This document shows, piece by piece, positions 18,245 through 28,045 of a stretch of 64,000 bases of DNA; position 1 is the stretch's first letter, and each line of letters opens with the position of its first letter. Under the pieces are notes generated by a model, which saw only the letters and a program-made list of their open reading frames with translations, did no database searches and was not told the DNA's origin. A program made the translations under genes and the position numbers. The DNA comes from Actinomycetota bacterium (lineage in GTDB: Bacteria > Actinomycetota > Acidimicrobiia > Acidimicrobiales > MedAcidi-G1). The DNA is taken from positions 1 through 64,000 of the forward strand of contig JABHCN010000020.1 in NCBI GenBank assembly GCA_018673475.1, given 5' to 3'.

Positions 18245-18799
18245 TCACGGACCTTCGTACGGGAAGCCCAGATCGGGTGCCGTGACGAGTGGTGCGAACG
18301 GTATTCCGGCGGCCTCGGCTACGGCGCCGCAGGTGCCGCCCCTGTCGACGACCGAGAGGATCAGCACCGGCACGGCCCCGAGTTCGCGGACCACGTTGGC
18401 CGCTTCAAGTGGTGAGGTTCCCCTTGTGACGGTGTCCTCACAGATCACCACCCGGTCACCGGGCCTGAGTGCCCCGGCGAGGCGACCCTCGACACCGTGG
18501 TCCTTGGACTCCTTGCGGATGCTGAAGGACCGGAGGCTGCGACCCTGTGTTGCAGCAACTGCTGCGATTCCGAACGCAACCGGGTCAGCACCGGCGGTCA
18601 GGCCGCCTATGGCGGTCACATCCGGGGGAATGACCGCAAGGGCTGCCTCGGCAATGAGGAGGATCCCCTCGGGTCTGCATGCGGACTGCTTCGCATCGCA
18701 GAACCAGGTACTGCGTCGACCCGACTTGAGGGTGAAATCGCCCGTGCGGATCGAGTGCTCGAGCAGGTGCTCGACGAGGGCTGACCGGCCTTCTCCCAT
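18245..18799 (-). CDS. pyrE: Orotate phosphoribosyltransferase
   Basis: A 184-residue type I phosphoribosyltransferase that joins orotate to PRPP in UMP synthesis. The PRPP-binding motif VVICEDTVTRGTSPLEA lies at residues ~117-133, and the substrate-side loop with Lys/Arg is SIRKESKDHG (93-102). TLKSGRRSTWFCDAKQSA at the N-terminus matches the family. The reading frame stays open upstream into purM, but ATG 18799 gives the usual length and begins 10 bp after the purM stop. A pyrimidine gene in the purine run allows joint control of nucleotide supply. Confidence 0.93.
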   Translation of the reverse strand: MGEGRSALVEHLLEHSIRTGDFTLKSGRRSTWFCDAKQSACRPEGILLIAEAALAVIPPDVTAIGGLTAGADPVAFGIAAVAATQGRSLRSFSIRKESKDHGVEGRLAGALRPGDRVVICEDTVTRGTSPLEAANVVRELGAVPVLILSVVDRGGTCGAVAEAAGIPFAPLVTAPDLGFPYEGP

Positions 18800-18809
18800 G
18801 TCTCCGACC

Positions 18810-19844
18810 CTACCGACGGAGGTGGGCCACGCCCGTACCGTCAACCAGTTCTCCGATGACGCGTGCACAACGGTCGTTGGCGGCAAGCAGATCGACCACC
18901 TCGTGTGCCTCGACTGCCGGTACGGCGATGACCATTCCCATGCCCATGTTGAAGACCCTGCCCATCTCCTCGTCGGAGACATCGCCGATGGCCTGGAGTT
19001 CGCTGAAGATACGAGGCGCCTCCCACGCGGTTGTGTCGACGACGGCATCCACCGTGTCGCCCAGCACCCGCGGGAGGTTCCCCGGCAGCCCACCGCCGGT
19101 GATGTGTGCCACCGCATGGACCTCGTGTTCGGCCATGACCGCCAGCACAGCGGGTGCATAGATGACGCTCGGAGCCAGCAACTCGTCGGCCAGGGTTGTG
19201 TCGGCGCCGTCCCATGCCGGGCCGTCAAGATCCAGGCCGGCAATGTCGAACACAAGGCGTCTCGCAAGCGAGAAGCCGTTTGACCTCAGGTTCGGCGACT
19301 CCAGGCCCACAAGCACGTCTCCGGTGGCGACTGCAGTTCCGTCGAGGACGGCGCTTCGCTCCACGGCCCCGACGGCAAAGCCGACGAGGTCGAACTGGTC
19401 GTTGGCCATTACCCCTGGGTGCTCGGCCATCTCACCTCCGATGAGGGCACAGCCGGCCTCGGCGCACCCATCGGCGATACCGCCTACCAACTGCGCTACA
19501 GAATCGGGATCCAGGCGGCCGACAGCCAGATAGTCGAGGAAGAAGAGGGGTTCGGCCCCGACACACACAAGGTCGTCGACACACATGGCGACCAGATCCC
19601 GACCAATCGACCCGAGGCGACCCGTCTGCCTGGCGATCTCAGCCTTCGTGCCCACACCGTCGGTCGCCGAGACGAGGAGCGGGTCCTCGTAGCCCGACCG
19701 GCCGATGTCGAAGAGCCCACCGAAGCCACCGATGTCGCCCACCACCTCGGGTCTGTACGTGGCCCGCACCAGCGGTTTGATGAGCTGGACCGCCTCGTCG
19801 CCGGCGGCCAGGTCAACCCCGGCCGTCCGGTAGTCAGAGGCCAT
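18810..19844 (-). CDS. purM: Phosphoribosylformylglycinamidine cyclo-ligase (AIR synthetase)
   Basis: A 344-residue PurM-superfamily ATPase that closes the imidazole ring to make AIR, the fifth purine step. Landmarks are YRTAGVDLAAGDEAVQLIKP at the N-terminus, DPLLVSATDGVGTKAEIA near 56, the phosphate loop GRDLVAMCVDDLVCVGAEPLFFLDYLA near 82, GGEMAEHPG near 139 and HITGGGLPGNLPRVL near 260. Its ATG overlaps the purF stop by one base (TGATG), so translation is coupled. Confidence 0.96.
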   Translation of the reverse strand: MASDYRTAGVDLAAGDEAVQLIKPLVRATYRPEVVGDIGGFGGLFDIGRSGYEDPLLVSATDGVGTKAEIARQTGRLGSIGRDLVAMCVDDLVCVGAEPLFFLDYLAVGRLDPDSVAQLVGGIADGCAEAGCALIGGEMAEHPGVMANDQFDLVGFAVGAVERSAVLDGTAVATGDVLVGLESPNLRSNGFSLARRLVFDIAGLDLDGPAWDGADTTLADELLAPSVIYAPAVLAVMAEHEVHAVAHITGGGLPGNLPRVLGDTVDAVVDTTAWEAPRIFSELQAIGDVSDEEMGRVFNMGMGMVIAVPAVEAHEVVDLLAANDRCARVIGELVDGTGVAHLRR

Positions 19845-21436
19845 CAGGTTCGACCGAACAGCTTGGCAGCGTCGTCGGTCGGTAGGCCACTGTGAGAATC
19901 GTCGATCAGGGTCGGTACGGCTCCCTCGGTTCCATCCCGAAGGCCCGCAGGCTCGAGCAGGCTCTTGGACAGGTTGGCCGGGATCTCGACCGGGTACTCG
20001 CCAGTGAGGCAGGCGTTGCAGAAGCCGGCACCAACCGCACCGGTCGAGTCCATGAGCCGGTCGATGGTCAGGTAGGCGAGGCTGTCAACATCGAGATACT
20101 CGCGGATCTCGTCGACGGTCAGGTTCGCAGCCAGGAGCTCACCGCGAGAACCCGTGTCCATTCCATAGAAGCACGGCCAGCGGTACGGCGGCGACGAGAT
20201 CCGCATGTGGACCTCGGTTGCCCCGGCATCTCGCAGCATCCGGACCATTGCCCGGGTGGTGGTGCCCCGCACAATCGAGTCGTCGACGACAACCAGGCGC
20301 TGGCCCTCGGTGCTGTCACGGAGGGGGTTCAGCTTCATCCGTACGGCGGCTGCCCGCAGGGCCTGGGTGGGAGCAATGAAGGTGCGTCCTATGTACCTGT
20401 TCTTTACGAGTCCCTGGCCGTAGGAAATGCCAGAGGCTCTGGCAAAGCCCTCGGCGGCGGGCATCCCGGACTCGGGCACACCCATGACCAGGTCGGCCTT
20501 GACCGGTGCCTGTTCGGCCAGGGCCTCTCCCATGCGCACCCTGGCGTGGTGGACACTCTGCCCATAGAGAACGGCGTCGGGGCGGGCGAAGTAGACAAAC
20601 TCGAACAGGCAAAGGGTCGGGTCGATGGCCTCTGAGGCAAAGGGGCTGAAAGACCGACATCCGGAGGCGTCGATCACCACCACCTCTCCCGGGTCCAGTT
20701 CGCGAACCATGTGGGCACCGATCACGTCAAGGGCCGGAGTTTCTGATGCCAGGACCCAGCCGCCATCGAGCCGCCCGAGACACAGGGGGCGAAAGCCGTT
20801 GGGATCACGCACGCCGATGATGCGGTCACGATCGGCCAGGACAAGCGAAAATGCTCCCCTAAGTGTCGGCAGCACGGCGAGCAGCGCAGCATCAAAGGCC
20901 TCTCCGGCCTCGAGGTCGGGTGTTGCCAGCAGTTCAGCTGCGAGCAGTTCGGCCACCAGATCGCTGTCGGAGGTCACTGTTCCGGGAAGCATCCCGGCAG
21001 CGGCGGCAAGTTCCTCGGTGTTGACGAGGTTGCCGTTGTGGCCGAGAGCGAACTCGAAGTGGTCGACGCCACGGTAGACGGGCTGTGCGTTGCGCCAGGT
21101 GCTCGAACCCGACGTGGAGTAGCGGGTCTGGCCGATTGCCAGGCCTCCGGTCAGCGCAGCGAGCGTGCGGTCATCGAAGGCGTTGGAGACAAGGCCCATG
21201 TCCTTGACGACGGTGAGGGTCTCGCCGTCGCTCACAGCCATGCCGGCCGATTCTTGGCCCCGGTGCTGGAGGGCGTAGAGGCCCAGGTAGGTGAGGTGGG
21301 CCACCGGCTGGCCTGGAGCGAAGATGCCAAAGACCCCACAGGCCTCCCTGGGGGTGTCGTCGTCGGCCGAGGGGTGTGCGACCGGGGCCAGATGATGCGG
21401 TTCGGAGGCCCCCGGGTTGGTTGACACCCGCGACAT
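19844..21436 (-). CDS. purF: Amidophosphoribosyltransferase
   Basis: First committed enzyme of purine synthesis, making phosphoribosylamine from PRPP and glutamine. In the 530-residue form a ~32-residue propeptide precedes ACGVFGIFAP, whose Cys33 becomes the N-terminal nucleophile. The PRPP motif is VVVDDSIVRGTTTRAMVRML. Cysteines in YRWPCFYGMD and FCNACLTGEYP match the [4Fe-4S] ligands of the Bacillus-type, cleaved form of PurF. ATG 21436 begins one base after the purL stop; a longer start at 21448 (MAGKM) cannot be excluded. Confidence 0.95.
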   Translation of the reverse strand: MSRVSTNPGASEPHHLAPVAHPSADDDTPREACGVFGIFAPGQPVAHLTYLGLYALQHRGQESAGMAVSDGETLTVVKDMGLVSNAFDDRTLAALTGGLAIGQTRYSTSGSSTWRNAQPVYRGVDHFEFALGHNGNLVNTEELAAAAGMLPGTVTSDSDLVAELLAAELLATPDLEAGEAFDAALLAVLPTLRGAFSLVLADRDRIIGVRDPNGFRPLCLGRLDGGWVLASETPALDVIGAHMVRELDPGEVVVIDASGCRSFSPFASEAIDPTLCLFEFVYFARPDAVLYGQSVHHARVRMGEALAEQAPVKADLVMGVPESGMPAAEGFARASGISYGQGLVKNRYIGRTFIAPTQALRAAAVRMKLNPLRDSTEGQRLVVVDDSIVRGTTTRAMVRMLRDAGATEVHMRISSPPYRWPCFYGMDTGSRGELLAANLTVDEIREYLDVDSLAYLTIDRLMDSTGAVGAGFCNACLTGEYPVEIPANLSKSLLEPAGLRDGTEGAVPTLIDDSHSGLPTDDAAKLFGRT

Positions 21437-21437
21437 T

Positions 21438-23651
21438 TTACCGGCCATCCGGCTGGCGGTTGGTCGTGCCGGAGCCGAGGGCCTCGGGGAGGCGACCGGT
21501 GAACGCAGAGGTGATCTCGGCAAGCGACAGGTCGAGCAGGTCCTTCACGATCACACGGTCTCCGGTGACCAGGCCGAGACGCGATGCGTCCACCTCGGCA
21601 TCTGTCGCACGGTGCAGAACCTCGGTCAGGCGCTCAGGGTCAACCGAGAGCACCACCCGGCTGGGACCCTCGCCGAACAGCGCCCGATGGTCGCCGACGC
21701 GTGCGACGTGCACTCCAACCCCGGACCGTGTCGCCATCTCAGCCAGGGCGACTCCGAGGCCTCCAGCCGAGAGGTCATGGACGCCTTCGACGAGGCCGTC
21801 GAGCACCAGGTCTCTGACCAGGGTTGCGACCATCGTGTGCACTGCTGTGTCAACGAAGGGCATTTCGCCTCCGGGGGCTCCATGGGCGGCACCCCAGAGT
21901 GATCCACCGAGGCCGACCTCGTCGGGTCCCAACAGGACCAGGTGGTTCCCCTCGACGAGGCGGGCTCCGGGCGGCCGGGCGTCGAGCCGGTCGACCAGGC
22001 CGAGCAGGCCAATGACCGGGGTCGGGGCAATGTCGGTTCCGGCCGACTCGTTGTAGAGGCTCACGTTTCCACCGATCACCGGCACCCCGAACGCCTCGCA
22101 TGCGCCGCTCATACCGTCTACCGCCTCGGAGAGTTGCCACATCACCTCGGGGTGCTCGGGATTGCCGAAGTTGAGACAGTTCACGACGGCCAGCGGACGG
22201 GCACCCACACACGCCAGGTTCAGCACCGATTCGGCGACCACCAGGGCCGTTCCCTGTCGGGGGTCGACGGCGCACCAGCGGTGGTTGCCATCGGTGGTGA
22301 GGGCCAGGCCCCTTCCGGTGTCGTAGCCGGTGGTGGGGTGTTTGAGGCGCAGGACGGCTGCGTCATCACCTGGACCAACAACCGTATTCAAGAACAGCTG
22401 GTGGTCGTACTGGCTGTAGACCCACGAGGGATCGGCGAGCAGGTCAAGAAGGTCGGCGCCAAGATCCGTCGGGGCACCCAGGTCGTCGGCAGATGGGCCG
22501 AGAGGATGCAACGGAGCCTCGCGTGGGCGATCGTAGAGGGGCGCCTCGTCATCGAGTGAGGCTGCAGGGACATCAGCCAGGACCTCACCATCAAAGCCGT
22601 CCATGATCCGGAGCGAGCCGCCTTCGGTAACCCGTCCGATCACGGCAGCGTTGACCTCCCACCTGTCGCAGATGGTCAGCACGCGTTCCAGGCCCTCGGG
22701 TTCGACAATCGCAAGCATCCGTTCCTGTGACTCGCTGGTCATGACCTCGTGGGGCTCCATGCCCGGCTCACGCCGGGGCACCGCCGACACGTCGACATCC
22801 ATGCCGACCCCGCCCCGCGACGCGGTCTCGCTCGTGGCACACGTGAGGCCGGCACCGCCCAGGTCCTGAATACCGACAACCAGGCCCTCGTCGAGAAGCT
22901 GGAGGCACGCCTCGATCAGGCGCTTCTCCTCGTACGGATCACCAACCTGGACACTCGGCCTCTTGTCACCGTCGTCAGCCTCGGAGAAGCCGGCCGAGGC
23001 CAACACGCTCACACCCCCGATTCCGTCACGCCCGGTGCTTGAGCCCAACAAGACAGCCAGGTTCCCGACTCCGGATGCCTGAGCCAGCACAAGGCGTTCC
23101 GTGGGGAGAACGCCGAGGCACAACACGTTGACCAGCGGGTTGCCCCTGTAGGTCTCGTCAAAGACGACCTCGCCGCCAACGGTCGGTACACCGACGGCGT
23201 TGCCGTAACCCGAAACGCCGGAAACCACCCCCTCTGCAATCCAGCGGCTTCGAGGGTCGTCCAGCGGGCCGAACCGGAGCGGGTCCATGAGGGCGATGGG
23301 CCTGGCCCCCATGGTGAAGATGTCCCTGAGAATTCCGCCCACGCCGGTAGCGGCTCCCTGGTATGGCTCGATGGCAGAGGGGTGGTTGTGTGATTCGATC
23401 CGGATTGCGGCGGCAATCCCGTCGCCCACGTCGACGACACCGGCGTTCTCACCCGGTCCGACGAGAACCCAGGGTGCCTCGGTGGGGAGGCGCCCGAGGT
23501 GGATGCGACTGCTCTTGTAGGAGCAGTGCTCGGACCACATCACCGAGTACATGGCTAGTTCAAGAGGGTTTGCCGCACGATCCAGGATCTCGTTGATCCG
23601 CCCGGCTTCGTCGTCGGTAAGGCCGAGGGCACGGTGGAGGGGTTGGCTCAC
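21438..23651 (-). CDS. purL: Phosphoribosylformylglycinamidine synthase subunit II
   Basis: A 737-residue small-type PurL, the FGAM synthetase subunit that needs separate PurQ and PurS, both encoded at 24.2-25.2 kb. The N-terminus [17 protein letters not shown], the ATP/substrate motif [34 protein letters not shown] (His in SHNHPS), GANPLVNVL-like loops and the second-half [12 protein letters not shown] are typical. It begins the purL-purF-purM-pyrE run on the minus strand. It diverges from the small gene at 23785; the 133-bp gap between them contains the likely promoter. Confidence 0.96.
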   Translation of the reverse strand: MSQPLHRALGLTDDEAGRINEILDRAANPLELAMYSVMWSEHCSYKSSRIHLGRLPTEAPWVLVGPGENAGVVDVGDGIAAAIRIESHNHPSAIEPYQGAATGVGGILRDIFTMGARPIALMDPLRFGPLDDPRSRWIAEGVVSGVSGYGNAVGVPTVGGEVVFDETYRGNPLVNVLCLGVLPTERLVLAQASGVGNLAVLLGSSTGRDGIGGVSVLASAGFSEADDGDKRPSVQVGDPYEEKRLIEACLQLLDEGLVVGIQDLGGAGLTCATSETASRGGVGMDVDVSAVPRREPGMEPHEVMTSESQERMLAIVEPEGLERVLTICDRWEVNAAVIGRVTEGGSLRIMDGFDGEVLADVPAASLDDEAPLYDRPREAPLHPLGPSADDLGAPTDLGADLLDLLADPSWVYSQYDHQLFLNTVVGPGDDAAVLRLKHPTTGYDTGRGLALTTDGNHRWCAVDPRQGTALVVAESVLNLACVGARPLAVVNCLNFGNPEHPEVMWQLSEAVDGMSGACEAFGVPVIGGNVSLYNESAGTDIAPTPVIGLLGLVDRLDARPPGARLVEGNHLVLLGPDEVGLGGSLWGAAHGAPGGEMPFVDTAVHTMVATLVRDLVLDGLVEGVHDLSAGGLGVALAEMATRSGVGVHVARVGDHRALFGEGPSRVVLSVDPERLTEVLHRATDAEVDASRLGLVTGDRVIVKDLLDLSLAEITSAFTGRLPEALGSGTTNRQPDGR

Positions 23652-23704
23652 GGGCCCGAACCGTAGCGGTCGACGGCAAGCCCGTGGCGCCTTGCTGCAC
23701 CGGT

Positions 23705-23737
23705 ATCGGGCCGATCAGAATCTATATCCAAATCGGC
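23705..23737. repeat. ATCGG/CCGAT inverted-repeat cluster between purL and the small plus-strand gene
   Basis: ATCGG-G-CCGAT (23705-23715) is a small perfect palindrome, and GCCGAT (23710-23715) is repeated in inverted form as ATCGGC at 23732-23737, with an AT-rich core TCTATATCC between. The block lies in the divergent intergenic region and could be an operator for either side. No known regulator is assigned. Confidence 0.35.
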
Positions 23738-23784
23738 TAGTTGTATGCTCCAGATATTCAGCTAATCGCTAACGAGGTGAACCC

Positions 23785-24171
23785 ATGCCAAGAGTAAAAC
23801 TGTCAGATCAGGAGAAGGCCGAGAACAAGTCGGTTCGCGACTTCCTGGACGCCATTGATGCCAATAGGCCCAAGCGTGGACGTAAGAGAACTGTCGAGAG
23901 CATCAGCGACAGGATGGCCGCAATAGAAGCATCGCTCTCAGATGCGTCAGCCACAAAGAGGCTCACCCTGGTACAGGAACGCCTTGACCTGCAGGCTGAG
24001 ATCGAGGCCCTCGCCTCGGCCGGCTCGGTCGACATGACGAGCCTGGAGGCATCATTTGTCAATGCTGCCGCCGCCTACGGTGGCCGTCGCGGAATTTCCT
24101 ATGCGGCCTGGCGTGAGGTGGGTGTGTCGACAGCGACCCTGAAGGCAGCCGGTATACGGCGTAGTACCTGA
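23785..24171 (+). CDS. Small basic protein of unknown function with AT-hook-like motif
   Basis: A 128-residue protein not recognised as a named family. Residues 28-36 (RPKRGRKRT) resemble an AT-hook core. Residues ~39-78 form a probable coiled coil (ISDRMAAIEASLSDASATKR then LVQERLDLQAEIEALAS). The C-terminus (residues ~97-125, RRGISYAAWREVGV then LKAAGI) looks like a short helix-turn-helix-like element; I recall similar tails in other uncharacterised actinobacterial proteins, but cannot verify this here. A small DNA-binding or nucleoid-associated protein is plausible. ATG 23785 has GAGGTG upstream. It splits purL from purQ on the opposite strand. Confidence 0.75.
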   Translation: MPRVKLSDQEKAENKSVRDFLDAIDANRPKRGRKRTVESISDRMAAIEASLSDASATKRLTLVQERLDLQAEIEALASAGSVDMTSLEASFVNAAAAYGGRRGISYAAWREVGVSTATLKAAGIRRST

Positions 24172-24225
24172 CCTGCTGTTCTGCTCTCCTCGGTGGCGGC
24201 AGCACGCCCGCTGACAGGTGGGTGG

Positions 24226-24891
24226 TCAGGCAACCAGATCGAGCAGGGAACCCAGCAGAACCGAACCGTCCGAACTGCCCAGCAGATCGTTGCAGGCACG
24301 TTCCGGATGCGGCATAAGACCGACGACGTTGCGACCTTCGTTACAAACTCCGGCAATGTCATCGACAGACCCGTTCGGATTGTCAACGTACCTGAGCACC
24401 ACCCGGTCTTCGTCATTCAACCTCGCAAGGGTCTCGTCGTCGCAGGTGTAGTTGCCTTCAAAGTGGTTGATTGGAATCGACAGTTCATCACCGGTTGAGG
24501 CGCGGGATGTCAGCGAAGAGTCACTTGTTTCGACCCTGATCATTGACGGCTGGCAGAGAAACTTCAGGCCTCTGTTCTTCTGTAGCGCCCCGGGCAACAG
24601 ACCTGCTTCAGTAAGAATCTGAAAGCCATTGCAGATACCCACCACGGGGCCGCCGGCAGCGGCGAAACGCGTTACGGCGGTCATCACCGGCGAGAACCTT
24701 GCTATTGCTCCGGGCCGGAGGTAGTCGCCGTGTGCGAACCCTCCGGGAACGATCACCGCATCTACGCCCCCCAGGTCCTCGTCGCCATGCCAGAGTAGGC
24801 GACCCTCGCCCCCCAGGTGGCTGACAGACTCGACACAGTCCATCTCGCAGTTGCTGCCCGGGAACACGACAATTCCCACAACGCCGCTCAC
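24226..24891 (-). CDS. purQ: Phosphoribosylformylglycinamidine synthase subunit I (glutaminase)
   Basis: A 221-residue class I glutamine amidotransferase that feeds ammonia to PurL. The nucleophile is Cys87 in GICNGFQ, and the His/Glu pair is in PHPERA near residue 196. [11 protein letters not shown] at the N-terminus and [17 protein letters not shown] near 48 are family hallmarks. Its start overlaps the purS stop by 4 nt (ATGA), giving a coupled purS-purQ pair. It converges on the small unknown gene. Confidence 0.96.
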   Translation of the reverse strand: MSGVVGIVVFPGSNCEMDCVESVSHLGGEGRLLWHGDEDLGGVDAVIVPGGFAHGDYLRPGAIARFSPVMTAVTRFAAAGGPVVGICNGFQILTEAGLLPGALQKNRGLKFLCQPSMIRVETSDSSLTSRASTGDELSIPINHFEGNYTCDDETLARLNDEDRVVLRYVDNPNGSVDDIAGVCNEGRNVVGLMPHPERACNDLLGSSDGSVLLGSLLDLVA

Positions 24892-25151
24892 AGGTCGTCG
24901 ACTCCGGGAACAACCGTTACCTCGGCATCTTCGATGACCGGGTTGGTGAGGAACGAGTCACAGAGGTCCTCGGAGTGGGAGATGGCCTGTTGCTCGTCGG
25001 CCGCCTCGATCGTGAACCTGATGGTCTTTCCGACGCTCACCCCGCTCACGCCTTCGTACCCGAGGGCGGGCAACGCCCTCTCGATCGTGGCTCCGGCAGG
25101 GTCGGCGATGCCGGACCTCAGCCTCACGTCCACCAGAACCGTGAACTTCAT
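24888..25151 (-). CDS. purS: Phosphoribosylformylglycinamidine synthase subunit PurS
   Basis: An 87-residue protein with the PurS fold: [20 protein letters not shown], then [18 protein letters not shown] and a C-terminal strand. PurS bridges PurL and PurQ and is required only where PurL is the small form, as here. ATG 25151 gives the family length; the open frame upstream is not coding. It lies 28 bp after purC and overlaps purQ by 4 nt. Confidence 0.95.
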   Translation of the reverse strand: MKFTVLVDVRLRSGIADPAGATIERALPALGYEGVSGVSVGKTIRFTIEAADEQQAISHSEDLCDSFLTNPVIEDAEVTVVPGVDDL

Positions 25152-25179
25152 CTCGTCCTCCCGGGGAGTGTCGGATCCA

Positions 25180-26103
25180 TCAGGTCGGTGCACCGTATGC
25201 GGCCACCCCCGGCCAGTCGCCGAAGGACAGGCCGGTGATGCGTTCGTAGGCCTCGATATAGCGCGACGAGGTGGCAGCCACCACCTCGTCGGGAAGCGGG
25301 GGCGGAGGCGCCTGCTTGTCCCAGTCGAGGCCATCGAGGTAGTCGCGAACCGGCTGCTTGTCGAACGACGGCGGGGTGGCTCCCGGGGCCCATGTATCTG
25401 CGGGCCAGAAACGTGAGGAATCCGGGGTGAGGACCTCGTCGGCCAGCACAAGCTCGCCGTCGACCAGGCCCATCTCGAACTTGGTGTCGGCGATGATGAT
25501 CCCCCGTTCGGCAGCCCAGCGGGCTCCACGCAGGTAGCACTCGAGGGCCACCTCGCGTGACCGTTCCGCCAGGTCGCGACCAATCAGGTCGACCGCCTGT
25601 TCAAACGAGATGTTGATGTCGTGTCCCTCGTCGGCCTTCGTCGAGGGCGTGAACACGGGCTCCGGAAGTTGCGACGCCTCCAGCAGGCCCACTGGGAGCG
25701 TGGTGCCGTGCATCGTCCCCGAGGCGGTGTACTCCTTCCAGGCCGAGCCGGTGATGTAGCCGCGCACTATGCACTCGATAGGGAGCATCTCGGCCTTGCG
25801 GCAGAGCATGGTGCGGCCGACCCGGTCAGGCGGCAGGCCGGCGCTCAGTGAGTTCAGGTGCGAATCGACCTCATCGGGGCTGGTGGCCACCAGATGCCCG
25901 GGGACCACATCTGAGAGCAGGCCGAACCAGAACGTGGACATTGCGGTGAGGACGCGGCCCTTGTCGGGGATGGGTTCGGCCATGACCACGTCGAATGCCG
26001 AGATCCGGTCGGAGGTGACCATCAACAACAGGTCACTGTCGACCTCGTAGATGTCGCGGACCTTGCCGGAGTGGATGGGGGGTAGGTCCATGGCGCTGGT
26101 CAC
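25180..26103 (-). CDS. purC: Phosphoribosylaminoimidazole-succinocarboxamide synthase (SAICAR synthetase)
   Basis: A 307-residue ATP-grasp-like enzyme that joins aspartate to CAIR. Motifs are HSGKVRDIYEVDSDLLLMVTSDRISAFDVV (nucleotide region), IECIVRGYITGSAWKEY near residue 109 and IADTKFEMGLVDGELVLADEVLTPDSSRFW near 200. This is the longer, roughly 300-residue form. The start is GTG 26103 with GGAG upstream; ATG 26091 is an alternative. It sits 17 bp downstream of purB. Confidence 0.95.
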   Translation of the reverse strand: MTSAMDLPPIHSGKVRDIYEVDSDLLLMVTSDRISAFDVVMAEPIPDKGRVLTAMSTFWFGLLSDVVPGHLVATSPDEVDSHLNSLSAGLPPDRVGRTMLCRKAEMLPIECIVRGYITGSAWKEYTASGTMHGTTLPVGLLEASQLPEPVFTPSTKADEGHDINISFEQAVDLIGRDLAERSREVALECYLRGARWAAERGIIIADTKFEMGLVDGELVLADEVLTPDSSRFWPADTWAPGATPPSFDKQPVRDYLDGLDWDKQAPPPPLPDEVVAATSSRYIEAYERITGLSFGDWPGVAAYGAPT

Positions 26104-26120
26104 GGCGGCTCCGGAGCGGG

Positions 26121-27536
26121 TCAGAGGATTGGTTCGGGATCGTATGCGGCCGCCACCGGGCGTGCAGCGACCACATCGGCGATCTTTTGAATGACCGCCT
26201 CCACCTGGTTTTCGGCGTTGCCCACGAACGTGGATGGATCGGCCAGCAGGTTGTCGAGAGCAGGCCTGTCCAGAGGTAGGCGGGGATCATCCGCGAGCCG
26301 GCCGAGCAGGTCGGTCTCTGTAGCGCCCTGTTCGCGTCGGGCAAGAGCGGCAGCGACGGCGTGTTCGCCGATGACCTCGTGTGCGGACTCGCGTCCCATG
26401 CCTGCCTGGACCGCTGCCACGAGCACCCTCGTGGTTGCCAGAAATGGCAGGTACCGGGCGATCTCGGATTCAACCACCTTCGGGTAGACGCCGAACTCGT
26501 CGAGCACCGTGAGGAACGTCTGGAACAGGCCGTCGACAGCGAGGAATGAGTCGGGCAGTGCCACCCGGCGGACCACCGAACAGCTCACGTCACCTTCGTT
26601 CCACTGGTCGCCTACGAGGCCCGCGACCATTGCGAGGTGGCCGCGCAGCACCAGGGCCAGACCGTTGACCCGCTCGCAGGACCTGGCGTTCATCTTGTGG
26701 GGCATTGCAGACGAGCCGACCTGACCCGGCTGGAACCCCTCAGTTGCAAGTTCCTGGCCCGCCATCAGCCTGATCGTTCGAGCCAGGTTGGCGGGACCAC
26801 CGGACGCCTGGACAAGAGCGGAGACGACATCGAAGTCGAGAGACCGCGGGTAGACCTGCCCCACTGAATCCAACACGATCTCGAAGCCGAGGTGTCCGGC
26901 GACGCGCCGTTCCAACTCGTCGACCCTGGTCGTGTCACCGTCGAACAGGTCCACCTGGTCCTGCTGGGTTCCGACCGGGCCCTTGAGGCCGCGCAGTGGG
27001 TAGGAGGCCAGCAGGTCGACGATGCGGTTGTGGGCTACCAGGAGTTCCTCGGCTGTCGTCGCAAACCGCTTGCCGAGGGTCGTTGCCTGGGCTGCCACGT
27101 TGTGACTGCGGCCCACCATGACCAGATCGGAGTGCTCGGCGGCGAGGCGTCCGAGCCTGGCAAGGGCGGCCACCATCCTGTCCCGGACCAGTTCAAGGCT
27201 TCGCCGGACCTGGAGTTGTTCAACGTTCTCGGTGAGGTCACGTGAGGTCATTCCCTTGTGGATGTGCTCGTGGCCGCCCAGGGCGCAGAACTCCTCGATG
27301 CGGGCCTTCACGTCATGACGGGTGAGCTTCTCGCGGTCCCGGATGGATGCAAGATCCACCTGGTCGATCACCGCCCGGTAGTCGTCGACCACCCCGTCGG
27401 GGATGTCGATCCCGAGCTCACTCTGGGCCTCCAGCAGGGCGATCCAGAACTCCCGCTCCATGATGACCCTGCCCTCGGCCGACCACAGGTCGACCATCTG
27501 CGGGCTGGCGTAGCGGGAGGCGAGAATGTTCTGCAT
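26121..27536 (-). CDS. purB: Adenylosuccinate lyase
   Basis: A 471-residue fumarase/aspartase-superfamily enzyme used twice in purine synthesis (SAICAR to AICAR, adenylosuccinate to AMP). Landmarks are HEHIHKGMTSRDLTENVEQLQVRRSLELV near residue 84, MVGRSHNVAAQATTLGKRF near 140 and the signature loop GSSAMPHKMNARSCERVNGLA near 277 with the catalytic Ser. Start ATG 27536. The gap of 29 bp to purE is consistent with one transcript. Confidence 0.95.
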   Translation of the reverse strand: MQNILASRYASPQMVDLWSAEGRVIMEREFWIALLEAQSELGIDIPDGVVDDYRAVIDQVDLASIRDREKLTRHDVKARIEEFCALGGHEHIHKGMTSRDLTENVEQLQVRRSLELVRDRMVAALARLGRLAAEHSDLVMVGRSHNVAAQATTLGKRFATTAEELLVAHNRIVDLLASYPLRGLKGPVGTQQDQVDLFDGDTTRVDELERRVAGHLGFEIVLDSVGQVYPRSLDFDVVSALVQASGGPANLARTIRLMAGQELATEGFQPGQVGSSAMPHKMNARSCERVNGLALVLRGHLAMVAGLVGDQWNEGDVSCSVVRRVALPDSFLAVDGLFQTFLTVLDEFGVYPKVVESEIARYLPFLATTRVLVAAVQAGMGRESAHEVIGEHAVAAALARREQGATETDLLGRLADDPRLPLDRPALDNLLADPSTFVGNAENQVEAVIQKIADVVAARPVAAAYDPEPIL

Positions 27537-27565
27537 GGGGTTGTGCCTCTGGGGAGCCTGGCCGG

Positions 27566-28021
27566 CTACCGGGGTGTCATCTCACTGCGGTGGTCTTCGA
27601 GGGCTGTGACCAGGTCGGGGTTGTCGATGGCGAGCATCTGGACTGCCAGCAGTGCGGCGTTCATGGCGCCGTCGACGGCAACGGTGGCAACCGGTATTCC
27701 TCGGGGCATCTGGACCGTGGCCAACAGCGAGTCCCACCCGTTGATGGCGCCTCCCGAGAGGGGGACGCCTATCACCGGAAGGGTGGTCTGGGCCGCAACC
27801 GCTCCAGCCAGGTGTGCTGCCATGCCGGCACCGCAGATGATGGCTGCGAAGCCTTCGTCCCGGGCGGTCGAGGCGAACTCGGCGACTGCCGCCGGGCTGC
27901 GGTGTGCCGACATGACCCTTACGTCGGCCTCGATTCCGTAGCGCTCGAGCGTCTGGGCCGCTGGTGCCATCTTGTCGTGGTCATTTGGTGATCCCATGAG
28001 AATCGCCACCCTGGCTGTCAT
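27566..28021 (-). CDS. purE: 5-(carboxyamino)imidazole ribonucleotide mutase
   Basis: A 151-residue class I PurE-like protein that converts N5-CAIR to CAIR. It has MGSPNDHDKM at the N-terminus, SAHRSPAAVAEFA near residue 39, GAGMAAHLAGAVAA near 66 and the class I element VQMPRGIPVATVAVDGAMNAALLAVQ near 108. The GSxSD signature reads GSPND, a serine-to-asparagine change to compare with relatives. No purK lies beside it; the partner N5-CAIR synthetase must be elsewhere. ATG 28021 has GAGGAG upstream. Confidence 0.94.
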   Translation of the reverse strand: MTARVAILMGSPNDHDKMAPAAQTLERYGIEADVRVMSAHRSPAAVAEFASTARDEGFAAIICGAGMAAHLAGAVAAQTTLPVIGVPLSGGAINGWDSLLATVQMPRGIPVATVAVDGAMNAALLAVQMLAIDNPDLVTALEDHRSEMTPR

Positions 28022-28045
28022 GTCATTCTCCTCGTCTGTTGCTGT

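Noticed and set aside
18245-19267. A 340-residue minus-strand open frame that includes pyrE at its C-terminal end
   Set aside because: Only the part from ATG 18799 resembles OPRTase; the upstream half overlaps purM in another frame and has no similarity to a protein family.
27566-28021. PurE as a class II enzyme or inactive because GSxSD reads GSPND
   Set aside because: The GAGMAAHLAG and VQMPRGIPVATVA segments are class I, and the Ser and Asp flanking the variable position are kept; treated as a normal variant.
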